Below the pieces are notes generated by a model that saw nothing but the letters and a program-made list of their open reading frames with translations, did not search any database and had not been told where the DNA came from. Positions 11,796-22,700 of a DNA stretch of 64,000 bases are shown here, piece after piece (the stretch's first letter is position 1; each line of letters begins with the position of its first letter). Position numbers and translations under genes: made by a program. The stretch comes from Phoebastria nigripes (lineage: Eukaryota > Chordata > Aves > Procellariiformes > Diomedeidae), in the NCBI GenBank assembly GCA_035582835.1, contig JAYKAV010002928.1:420077-484076 (forward strand), written 5' to 3'.

Positions 11796-14700
11796 TCTAC
11801 TCCATGGAATCAAATGCAGCAGATCCAATTACTCTGTTGCTTCGGGCACATTTTAACAAGGCAAATACAACACAGAACAGCACCTGCCCTGCGTAATGTA
11901 CTCGTCCATCTGATCATGCTCTGCACCCACAGCATTGCAGTCAGTGATGCTGTATCTGCTTTTCTTGGTCTTTTAAGGTTCCAGAAGAGGTTTCTGGGGA
12001 AGAACCCTTTCATTTAGGTAGAGATGTAATCTCTAATTGCTTTTTTAAACAGTTCTGTAAAGCAGAGCTCAGGTGTTTCAGTCGATGACCTTGCAGAGCC
12101 TTTCCAAGTAGTGAGATCTGGTGGGTATGTCACTGGTAGGACCTTGCACCTGCACTCTCTGGTGCTCGCACAGAACCAGAGGTAACCTGGACCCATGGTG
12201 AGATGAGTCTGGGAATCCTCTTGCTTCATGGAGCCTTGTGAGCTCTTACACATCTGAGTTGTCCTACATGCAGCCTCTTGCCCAAGATCAGGTCTCTAGA
12301 AACTACAAGAGCAGCTTCTGATTATTCTTGCTCCAGGTGGTCTCAGTCTCTCCTGTCCAACCTTTCTTCTGTCCAAGTTCTCTTTTGAATGGGGAAACTA
12401 ACACATCAAATGTGCCTTTTCTGTCCTTGGCCATGTGACTGTGGCTTTGGATGCATTTTATCTTTGCAGAACATCCCCTGGGTCCGGGCAGCAGCATTTA
12501 GGCTGTAGGTCTGNGGAACTAATGGATATATATGGGTGTTGTGACAGGGAGGCGTGATGATGGATCAGGGGATGCACAAGTTAGAGCGATCGCATGTAAG
12601 CAGTACCTCCTATAGTCTTTTCTAGGTTGTGTGTGGGCCTGGCACAGTGCTTAGCAGAAGATCACTCTTAGATCCACTCAGAGAAGCAACTGAGGTGTTA
12701 GAGTGCCTCTCATTACAGGGTCTACACACACACGGGCTCTGCCTCTGCTTCCACTCCTCCAGCACAAGACTGACCCTGCGAGCAGGCGAAGGGCCGAGGG
12801 GGAGAGGCTTCATGCTATCACTTAAATATAAACACTCCTAAAAGCAACTTTCTGATTTCTTTGTAGGAGGCTATAACCTGCTGGGGCCGTCAGCACTTCA
12901 GCAGAGTTGCATCTAGAGAAAAAGAGACCATAAGAATTCATGGAATTTTCCCCAAAACTTCCTGGCCTTTTCTGGCCAGACATACTTGAAAGGCTCAGGA
13001 TTGAGGCGTGAATGAAGGACACCCTGTTCGTTGGTTTCACGTGAAAATTGCTGTTGATTGCAGGGGCAGGAGGAGGAAATGGAAATAAAGAGGAAGTTTT
13101 GAAGGAGATGGCAGATGGGATGAAAAGCATCCAGGAGGATTTCAGAGACTCTGAGGACTGGCGTGGCTGGCTCAGCAAGGAGCTGACTTCTGCTTTTAAG
13201 GTGTCAGGGCTAGCTCGTGGGCACGGACATGATAACTTAACTGGAGCTGTCCCAGACTGGTTAGTGAGTTTGGGCTGGTTCACAGCAGGGTTGTTCTGAG
13301 CAGCCTCGGAGCCTCAATCTGTGGGAAGGAAAGGGTAAGTCTGTGATTTAAAGCCCACCATTTAAGCCCATCAGCTGAGGCCTGGTCACACACAAGCCCT
13401 CAGTGCTGCCGTTTCCAAAGCAAGAACGAGACCTGTGTCCAAGCTCAGCACTGATTGTCTGTCACGGCTGTGGTAGGCCAGGAGCACCCGCTCACGAGGA
13501 GTGTCCACACGGTAAGGCACAGCGACTGACCTGCCTGCAGCTGTCACCCAAACATGGGCACCCAAACGTCAAAGGGCACCCGTGTGAGGCACCCCCCAGA
13601 GACACCCCATAGCACCCATCTTCTCCAGCCATGGAGCATTGTCTAGCCCTGCTTCAGACCCACATGGAGCAGTTGCAAACAAGGGCTGGGATTTATCTAA
13701 GCTGGCAGTGACTCTGCTGTCATCAGCGTCCAAGAGATGGGCTTGCTGAATGTGTCAGGAGTGGGGAGAGGCCATCTTCAGGAGGCGAGTCAGTGCTGGC
13801 TTCCCTGTCTTGCTGCCTGCTTTCAGAAGCAAATTCAGCTGGGTTTCAATAAGAGTTGATAACATAAGCTCACTTCTGTGAGGAAAAATGTATATGGTTA
13901 TAAGACATAACTGCTACTTGATAAATCATGTCAAGATGAGGATTTCATTCCTTAAGGATGAAAAGGAAAAGAAAGATGCAATGTCAAATATCCCACTCGG
14001 GCTGTCTGGGTCAGGTCTCTATCAATCATCCACAAGACCTGTGCTGTTTCAGAGCTGCATTTGAATGTGCAGTGGTGGGTTAGGCTGGACTTGGGAGTGT
14101 ACAGATGTGAAACATGAGCATGGCAAAATGCCATTTGTGCAACAGAGAGACATCAGGTGATGGTCAGATGGAACTTATCTGGGCCCGTATTGGACAAATA
14201 AATAGCTGTACCTGTTGCATGGTTTTTATTTTTTCCTGCATGGCAACAAAAGATGTGGCAGCAAGAGGTGCAAAAAGAAGGATGGTTTTTTCAGTTTAAA
14301 AATACCTTTCCCAGCTTGTCGGTTCTAGCAGACAAACCTATAGCACAGCTGTTGTTGAGCTGATGATCCAGCAAGTGCCAACATCTTTTCTTCTGGCACA
14401 AGATGCTTTTTGTGAGGAGATAACCCGCAGGATCTGTTTTTTACCCTGGTCCTGGAGGTGCTGTCTGAACAGCAATGACAGGAAGGCTGTGCTGCTTTTC
14501 AATAGTTTTGCTTCAGAGAACCTGCTGGTAGGATTCTGCGTATCTCCAGCTCAAGGTGGGTCAGGAGCCTGAGCTTTGCTGCTTTCACAATGCCATAGTC
14601 TTTCTGTCAAGCCTGCAGTGTTTTGTAGGAACAGGGTCGTGGAGAAATGGCGTCCAGCAGATTGCCTTGATAAGCCAAAGGGATGCTGACAGGTACAGTC

Positions 14701-15650
14701 CTACTGTGTCTTCTTTTATTGTACTTCTCTAGAAATAACATGTAAGTATTTCTGGCTACCACCAATTTTGGGTCGACTCCACTGTTAAACAGGAGCTGAC
14801 AGTTCTAGAACGGACCATGTAATGTGACACAGAGGTTCCCCAGAAGTTGATGGCCACCTCCTGGTGATGCCAGTGAGAGCAGAGTTAAGCCAATACCGAG
14901 AGCTTTTGAAAACGCCACGATTTAAAATGGGTCATTGTGCTCCCAAGATTGCTGCCATAAATACAGCCTCAGAAGTTTGTGGAGCATGCGCGCCTGCCTT
15001 TGCTTCTGAAATTTAGAGACTGGAGGAGCTGGAGTGGGCTTGCCGTCTGGGTTTCAGCAAATATCAAGTAGCACTGATGGGTCAGTGCTTTTTTTTTAAT
15101 CTCCATCAGGCCGGGGGTGTTGTATTAATAATTTTTTTCCAGACGCAGACCTTGCTGTTGCAAGCTACGCTGTTTTCCCCTGGAGAGCACACTGCTGTTC
15201 TGCATGGGAGTGGTGCCTTCTATCCTCCCAGAAAAGAAGCCAGAATGCAATGCAGCAGCATGACTCTTAGCTGCGGACTCTGTTCTCTACCGAGCCGATC
15301 TGGGATTTTTGTTTAAAGAAGTAATTTTACAGCCGCTGACTGCAATGGATACTGTGTGGGGGAAGAGGTAGGGAGGTTCTCTTTCACCTGATCTCGGTTC
15401 TGACCTCCTGGGGATTATTAAGGAGCCCAACTTGTTAGGTTGGCATATAGGCAAATTCTAATGAGGGAAGGACGCTCTGCCTGGTAAACTCACCCTGTTG
15501 CTCGCAGTGTGGAAGTGTGTTGTAAAATCAGTATGCTGGATTTCATGCAAGAATTAGCTGCGCTTAAGGTATGGCTCAGTCTCTTATATAATTACATGCT
15601 TCCTGTTTGTTAAGCTTAAAGCTGTACAGGAATTGTAAAGACTACAAAAA
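11796..15650. other. Non-coding, no gene or recognisable repeat seen
   Basis: This sequence lies between the solo LTR and the 40-bp tandem duplication. I see no exon with protein similarity and no repeat family I can name. A short AC run is present near 12725-12733. Confidence 0.55.
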
Positions 15651-15730
15651 ACACAGGTTGATAGTGTTTTACGTTATAACTCTCCATGAAACACAGGTTG
15701 ATAGTGTTTTAGATTATAACTCTCCATGAG
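15651..15730 (+). repeat. Two-copy tandem duplication, 40-bp unit
   Basis: Positions 15651-15690 and 15691-15730 are direct adjacent copies. Both start ACACAGGTTGATAGTGTTTT and contain TTATAACTCTCCATGA. They differ at three positions: two in the ACG/AGA triplet after the T-run and one at the last base. The low divergence points to a fairly recent slippage or replication duplication. No coding role is evident. Confidence 0.95.
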
Positions 15731-17744
15731 ACTGTTTAAAGCAATAAGCATTAAATGCTATTTTAGAATGAAGTATTAAGTAAGTGACTTGTGAGAGCAC
15801 AGCCCTTAAAATACAAGCCAACCGCCAGATGAGGCACCTGGGACACCAAACTGGAATACCCTTCCCATTGGTAGGTTTTATTATATCAGTATAGCCCCAT
15901 GAGGACTGAAGTCGCTTGCTAGATTTAGCTCCTGTGTTTGCGCGACAGGATTGTTCAGGAGAGAGCATGTTCCATGCATCTGTGATGCTAAAGCTGGATC
16001 TAGACAGGTGGATCCCTGCCCTGGGACAGGGGCCAGCCAGTTGGATAAGATAGCAAGATGTACAAGATGTACACCTGCCAAGGCAAAAATTAATCTGCAT
16101 ATAATATTCCTCATCTGTCACAGGTGCAACTGTGATTGCTGCCAAGGTACAAAAATACCCATATCGGGTGTTGCGGGTGCTGTTTCTTCCCATCGCATGT
16201 CCCAGGCTGTTTAGGACAGTGAGGCCAAGCCAGACCCTGCCACTTTTGCTTCTTAGACTTTGTAATTTTCATTTTGTGATGCTGAAGCTGAGCTGTGCAT
16301 CGTTGTGCACAGCTTCACCCTCTGAGCACTGTTCAGCAGTAGGGAATCTTTGATTATTAATTAATTTGAAAAAAGGGGGAAAAAAGGTAGGGCATCATCT
16401 TAGCTGCACTTGTTAACTTTAACAAACCTCCACTAAACACAAGCACTTTGGAAAGATGTTCCCAAGAAAACACAGACTTTTTGTCTTTAACAGGAGCGAA
16501 GGTACTGATTTGCTGGAGTGGAGGAAGAGCTATAGTTTATCTTCAGAAGTGACAGCGGGGAGCAAAAAACCTCAGCCTTCATGTAAAGGAACCCATAGTA
16601 AAAGATATTTCAAGATGAAAATAAAATTGCAGAAGAAAAGAAAGGAGGGAGGGAAATGTGTTTTTTATGAGATACATCCATTCGGGAGACACGGGCTGGC
16701 AAGGGAGCTATCGCTAGCAGTAAAACATCAAAGTCTCTCAAAACTCTGTAGATCTAACACTAAGTTATCACACTAAAGCAAAGGAACTCTGTTTGGGCCT
16801 CATTATGTCTGGTGAGTGCTGGATTATTGATTTTGATGGCTGAATTAATTACTGGAGGTTGACATGGGGCCAGTGGCCATGATGCGTTTTCATTCATATG
16901 GGCTGGCAGATGAGAGTCCCAATCGTAAATATATGTAAGACACTCCTGAGGATTCAAAGGAACTGATTTCCCAGCGCTGAGGAAAACTGAGTGAAGTTGA
17001 TTGGGTGTTAAAACATTCACAGGAAAATGTGAGTAAGAGCCGGGAGCTCTTTGAGCAGAGGCCAAGAAAGTCGAGATTTCAGAGTCAAGAAAGAGTGCAA
17101 CATTTAGCTAATAGCCATCCTAGCTTGGTAGCAATGAAAGCAACAACTGGAAGCAATAATAAGATTAACAAATTTAGAAAAGAGAAAAATAGGTAGCAAT
17201 CCATGTGCATCTGGAGTTATGGTGTGTGGACAACAAGACAAAGACGTCTGGAGGGAAATTGCCTATCGAGTACAGCTACAGAATTAAGGGACTCTAGAAA
17301 CATATTAGCAAAGAGGAATATGGTTATGAGCCAAACAGTGAAATAACCATATGGAAATCATCATTCATAATGACTTAGAAGACGCTAACTGGTCAGTAAC
17401 CACTATTATCCCGCATTTGGAAAAGAAACAGTATGATGGGCTACTACTGTCCTGTGACGAAGAAACCACAGAGGATATTAAAACAATGTATGTTAGGCTC
17501 AAACTCCAAATCAGGAGGCTTGGTAGCTTTTATCTAATAGTTCAAAGCAAGTTTGTTTAGGTGCTCTCCGGTGTATACCTCTCAGCTTTTCGTAAGGCTG
17601 TATACAAGGTATTCAGTGTGGTGATGTCCTCTGCTCAAACTGGAAAATAAGTGTTGTAAGTTCCCTAATGTACCTCATATACGGGCGAAGAAGTGATCGT
17701 CTAGTGCATACCAAAAAGTCATTGATGGCAGGCAGTCACTGCTC
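15731..17744. other. Non-coding, no gene seen
   Basis: The sequence is AT-rich with short open frames that lack similarity to anything I know. The part after about 17200 may be a decayed 5' portion of the CR1 that follows, but I could not align it convincingly. Confidence 0.5.
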
Positions 17745-18660
17745 CATGAAGTGTTTCTAGTGAGATCGTTGTCACCAGCAACCTGGAGGTAAACATGCTC
17801 ATAAAATTAGCAAGGTGACACAGAAACTGATGAAGTTTCAAGCATCAGTGGGAAGAAAGAAGCTGGAGAGGGTAATCTGAGTGGCTTGGCACACTGGCTC
17901 TTTTAAAACAAAATGAAGCTTCACCACAGAGAGTGGTGCTGTGAAGGAGCAAGAAATTCCTCCTTGTTAGAGAGCAGGGGACTATGTCTGGCAGAGCAGG
18001 GACTTGGTAGGAGCTGCAGTAGAAACACAACGGAACAGATTTTCCTTGTGAAGCCCAGTGCCCAAATGTGACTCTTGGGGGTTAAAGTGGCTGGGAAGGG
18101 AAGGCAGTAGGGATTTTGCCTCTGTACTTGCCTCTGTACACAAGAGACAATGGAATAGTGCCTGGTTTTTGTGTTCTTAGCTTAAGTAGGATATTGCAAA
18201 ATGGGATAGCCACAGATATGATCCCTGAGCTGGAGAAAATGCCATACAGCAAGCAATGGAAAAAAGCTTGATCTGTTTAGCTTATCAAAAAGAAGATTGA
18301 GGGATAACTTGATTACAGTGTGTAAGTACTTCCATGGGAGAAAATACCAGTTGCTGAAGGGCTTTTTAATCTAGAGGAGAAAACAAGAGTAAGAAACAAT
18401 GGCTGGACAGTGAAGCCAGATATTCCACTTTAGAGCAGGCAGACATTTTTAACAATGAGGGTGATTAACCATTGGGAGAAGATCCCAAGGGGGCTGATAG
18501 CTCGTTCATTTCTTGATGTCTGTACACCAGGCGGGAGTGCTTCTCTGGAGGACATGCTTTACTCACGGCCGTGGAATTGGATTTGATTCACGGATAACTG
18601 GATCAAATGTGCTACCCAGTGCCTTACAGCTTATGCCCCCTTTGGGCCTTTGAAGCCCTT
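17745..18660 (+). mobile_element. Ancient CR1 LINE, 3' part, sense on + strand
   Basis: The segment carries the ordered landmarks of the 3' region of old amniote CR1 elements. They are an AACCTGGAGG...ATGCTCATAAAATTAGCAA-like stretch (from about 17780), GATCTGTTTAGCTTATCAAA (about 18271), AGATTGAGGGATAACTTGAT (about 18293), ACAATGGCTGG (about 18397), TTTTTAACAATGAGGGTGAT (about 18447), TAACCATTGGGAGAAGATCC (about 18466), a TTCTCTGGAGGACATGCTTT stretch (about 18541) and GGATAACTGGATCAAATGTG (about 18592). It ends with a degraded GGGCCTTTGAAGCC. Divergence is high and I see no intact coding frame. The 5' boundary is uncertain and the part before about 18225 aligns only weakly. It ends about 0.8 kb upstream of the alternative NRG2 first exon. 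Confidence 0.8.
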
Positions 18661-19457
18661 AGCTGCATCTGGGAATGATTTGGCAGTACTCTGGGGCTTT
18701 CCAGCTGGGGATCCTGATGGACTTTTGACGTGATATCAGCATGGCCTGCCTTACAAGGGGATTGGGCTGAGTCACCCATCACGTTGGACCTGTGGAAAAG
18801 GGCCTGGGGACATGGGCTTAATCAACCACCTAGAGCTCCCAGTGGTGGAGGACAGGTACGAGAAGTGCAGGTAAGGGCTCTCCAACTATTCCTAGCTTTT
18901 GGAAAGACCTCCTGGGACAGCAAAGAGCTGAGTGAAAGGGCAGGTGAAGTCACTCTGATTTATGGTGGGAACAACAATACAAGGAGAAAGGCCAACTTAA
19001 TCCCTCTGCAGGGTCGAAGCAGATCAAGAATGGGTTGCAAACCTCTACCCTTTTCTTTGGACTCCACTGCCTTTCACGTATCACTGAGGTCTGAACCTCA
19101 GCAGTTCCCCAAAACACTTATTTCTGTGATGCTCCAGAAGCTGTTCAGAACTTATTTGCAGCCAGAGACAGAATCAGCAAGCGGAAAACCACCTCTAGAC
19201 TTCATGTGTCCAAGACACTCTCAGGAGAGCTACTTCCATCCTGTAGCACTACTGCCCTTGCCCTCCCACTGTAGCCCAGTGCATCTTTTCAGACAACTGG
19301 GAGCAGTGAGCAAACGGTTAAAGTTTTGCTTCTCCACCCAGTGGTGGGTGTTGTCTGTGTCAGAAACAATATAAGAACAGTCGGAAGTTGCAGCTGGCAA
19401 GTAACATTTGGAGTAGCAGTCGTGGGGCATATAGATCTGGTGTGGACTGTCTTTTCC
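18661..19457 (+). promoter_or_regulatory. NRG2: Presumed promoter and 5' UTR region of the short NRG2 transcript
   Basis: This region lies between the CR1 remnant and the in-frame stop ahead of the alternative first exon, so it must contain the promoter and 5' UTR if the exon at 19482 is truly first. A TATAAG hexamer at 19370-19375 sits about 110 bases before the ATG, a reasonable distance for a TATA box plus a short leader. The region is not CpG-rich. A long open frame (18730-19374) overlaps it, but that frame has no ATG until 19031 and resembles nothing. The promoter assignment is inferred from position only. Confidence 0.35.
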
Positions 19458-19481
19458 TGAGACTGTAAACACTTGTGCAGA

Positions 19482-19569
19482 ATGTCCGAGAACAAGAAAA
19501 AAGGGAAAGGAAAGAGCAAAAAGAACAAAGAAGGGAAAAAAGGGGAAAGAGAACCTGACCCAGGAAAAG
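19482..19569 (+). CDS. NRG2: Neuregulin 2 alternative first coding exon (short, basic N-terminus)
   Basis: The exon encodes 29 residues plus the first base of codon 30. It starts MSENKKKGKGKSKK and ends EREPDPGK. Eleven of the 29 residues are lysine and there is no signal peptide or membrane segment. The start is the ATG at 19482, with A at -3 and an in-frame TGA at 19458-19460 seven codons upstream. The donor is AAAAG then GTACTT (GT at 19570-19571), leaving phase 1. The G joins CT of the exon at 46860 to make an alanine codon, giving PGK-A-VPPKLKK. The peptide parallels the type I start of NRG1 (MSERKEGRGKGK) and, as I recall it, a human NRG2 isoform starting MSESRRRGRGRGKK and sharing EREPDPG. 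Type I neuregulins lacking a classical signal peptide still reach the cell surface through internal hydrophobic sequence. I infer that this exon is used from its own promoter. Confidence 0.9.
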
Positions 19570-19759
19570 GTACTTCCCATTTTTAACAAATTTTACTTAT
19601 AGGAAGAAGAGAGAAGCCAGAAAGCCAGCAGGAAAGTACTTGTGGGTTGCATGAGGGTGCAAACGATAGGGAGCATTTGCCAGGCAAGTGTGCAAATCTC
19701 TGCCTCTCATTCATATTTCATGCTGTTATAGGTCTGCTTTCTTCTTGATCTTCTCTCTC

Positions 19760-19780
19760 TTTTTTTTTTTTTTTTTTTTT
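19760..19780 (+). repeat. Poly-T tract (21 T)
   Basis: An uninterrupted T run follows a TTCTCTCTC pyrimidine stretch, about 190 bases into the intron after the alternative first exon. It may be the A-tail of a minus-strand insertion or a simple repeat. No element body was recognised beside it. Confidence 0.95.
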
Positions 19781-22700
19781 AATACCCAAAGCCCCAAGAA
19801 TTCAGGGCAACGTACTCTTTCAAAAAACAGCAGCACTTGGTTCCTGTCACGGTGATATGGTAATTGAGGGGGTTTGTGCTAATTCTCTGGGGGTTCTGGT
19901 GTGTTGAGTTTTGCTGTTTGGTTGGTTGTTTTCTTGCTTCTTCCTGAGGTAAATATCAAAAGCCACTATTTTGGAGGATCACAGGGACTGTTCCTTGGGA
20001 CAGACCAGCTCTCAGAGATCAGATTTAAGTTATAGCCTCACTTTTTGAGGTAACTGGGTTGAGTTGTAGTTAAAGACATGTGGACTGTAAACCTTCACTC
20101 TTTGCTGATATGCTTATTAGCGAAATCAGGCTGTTCATGAGGAGATCTGACTGTTCCTTGCTGAATGAGCAAGGCAATGCTTAAGATGTTGCTGGGATAA
20201 AATGTTTAGATTGCCTTTAACTGATAAAGTTTGATTCCTGAGTAAATGGGGAGTACGAGCCAGGACAATGCGAGAACTGTCTTGGAGAGATACAGAAGGT
20301 TTGGTGGTAATGCAGCACAGTGGTATTTCTTTCTCTGTCATGGTATCAGGGAGGGATTATCCCTGGCTGTTTCTTATCTGTGGTTTATCTGGCAACGTAT
20401 TTGGACAGAGCGGCAACTCTGCCAGACTTTGTGTTTTATCAGTATTAAGAGAGGCTACAAGCTGGACCAGGTCCTGGAAGAGTCTGTCGGACAGTTTAGC
20501 TCTTCACTTGCCTGGATGCAATTCTGCTCTTGGTCCTGCTACCATGATGCTAGTGAGTGCTCTTGACCTGAACAGAGTTGTTCTGGCTTCCCGCCAGCAT
20601 CATTGGTGACAGGATTTGCCCCTACCCTTTTTCATCCCTTGCTCTGAGCACAGAGACCCAGCTCTGTTCACCACCCCACTGTGCCCAGGGCATGGGCTCC
20701 TCCACCGGCTCTGCCCCAGAGCTGCCGGGGTGGCAGCGGGTGCTGATGCCGTGGCAGGCTGACCTCACGTGTGGTCTCCTGCTTATGACATCAGAACATA
20801 GCTGTTGCTGTGGGATCTGGGAGGAGACTTTTGGTATAGCTTCAGGACAGGGAGCTTGAAACCACCAAGCAGAGGCAGCAGCTGCTTGAAGATGACCGGA
20901 TCTGCCCAAGGGGCTCTGGAGTGTGCAGGGGCTGGGGGCTGTCTCACAGCCATCGGCAGGACAACCCTGCCTCCTAAGCGCACAGACGGGACAGGGCAGT
21001 GCCTACACTGTGGGCATCTTCTCTACTGGGAGCAGGATGGAGGGGTTGGTGGGACTGAGAGGCATTGGCTTGGGCACAGTGGGGGAATGAGGCACACTGG
21101 GGCTGCCGAGGGAGCAACCACCTGCCTTGAGCCATGTGGGCCATGGCGGGGCCATGGGTGCTGCGTGTGGGGGAAAGGACCAGGCGTGAGCTGAGGGGTC
21201 AGACCACACTCTGTTTTCTAGTGCTGCATCAAAGNCCTGCAATAGCTCACTGCTCTAGGGGGAACATGTAAAGACACTTTAGCTGTAGTTACTCATGCTG
21301 ACAACCTAGTCCTCTGCTGAGACGCACTGTAGGGGTGTTTTATCACATATAAATCCCACAACTGGACTCTTTGGCCAGAGTGCAAAACCCCTTTCTCTCT
21401 ACTAATGGATCCAGAGCAGAATTGGGGATGATTGCATTGATCCTGTCTGTACCTCAACCACAGAAANGAAAGGTTATGGGTTTGGCTTGCACAGCACGAA
21501 CACAGTCCTTTTATTGCATTCATTACTAACGAGATTACTTAGATCCAGGTCAATGCTCTGCCTTGTACTGCTGCAGAGGTTTCCCATTGTTTGCTCCGTG
21601 GGTCCATCAGAGGAAGACCCTTGGTTGTCTGTGGTGTCTCTGAACCAAATCCCACTTAGGGTTGGGTTGGTTGGGATCGGTGGAACCTGTGTACACCTTT
21701 TCCCATCATGGGTCACCTTTGCCATGGGGTCTAAGGGGCACCACAGCAACACTTTCCCAAAAGAACTTTTAGAAGAGAAGAGTTTCTCCTCCAATCACTT
21801 CTGAGCAGATGCTCCATTCCTGGACCTCAGACTGCCTGTCCAGCATGCTCGGGTTGGTGCAAAAACCCAGCCCTAGCACAAATCAGGCAACTGGCAGTGC
21901 ACTGCAAGGGCAATTCGTGTTCTCTGTTTTTCCCCAGGTTGTAGTATTTCCATGCAAATGGGGTGTGCTGACCCCTCTGAAACCAGGAGGCAGAAGAGGA
22001 ACCTACAAAAATCTTCAACAGACTCTTAGGAGATCCAGACAGGAACATGTGTTTTAGATGGTCGGTGCAGGGGAGACTCAGGGGATGATAACAGGGTGGA
22101 AAGCCTTCCTTCTTCACACTGCATCCCTGACCAGTCTCTGCCTGCTGAGGGCCAAAATTGGCACTCTGAAAGTCTTGATCTACCCTTGTGCTCATAGCTG
22201 TCTGCATGGGAAATTACACCTAGACACCCCTTCATGGTGTGCTCTGCAGGGAGCCCCAGGACAGCTCTGGCACGGAAAAACACTCCCTCTGACTTTGAGA
22301 GGTGATCTCCCCAGCCCTGCCAGCTGGTCTGGGGGAATTGCTGCATGTAGTAGAGCTATTCACTGCCAGTGAATCAGAGCAGCAGAAAAACCTCTTCCTC
22401 TAAGAGAGAGCTGAAACAGTAGTTTCAGGAAAGAGCATCAATGTGCCATGGGGGGTGCTAGATTTCCCCTGAGGTCTCTCAAACTCAGGGGAGGAGAGGA
22501 TTCTTCCACTGTGGCTTTTAACACATTTTTTTTGGCTTCTGTGAATGTGTAAAAGAGGATTGCTGATCTCATGCGAAGTGCTAGCTTTGTTCTGAGGACA
22601 AGGGCTATCTTTAACCTAAACTCACATTTTTATGCCTCTAGTGATGCAGCTGTCCTAAAGCGAGTGCCTCAGCTACAGATCTAACCAGTGGAACAGCCTG

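Noticed and set aside
17351..17560. A 69-codon open frame before the CR1, considered as a reverse transcriptase fragment or small gene
   Set aside because: No CR1 polymerase motif or other family could be recognised, and the length is unremarkable.
18730..19374. Longest open frame (about 214 codons) immediately upstream of the alternative NRG2 exon
   Set aside because: It begins at GTG, the first ATG is only at 19031, the composition is not protein-like and it resembles no family I know. It overlaps the presumed promoter and leader.
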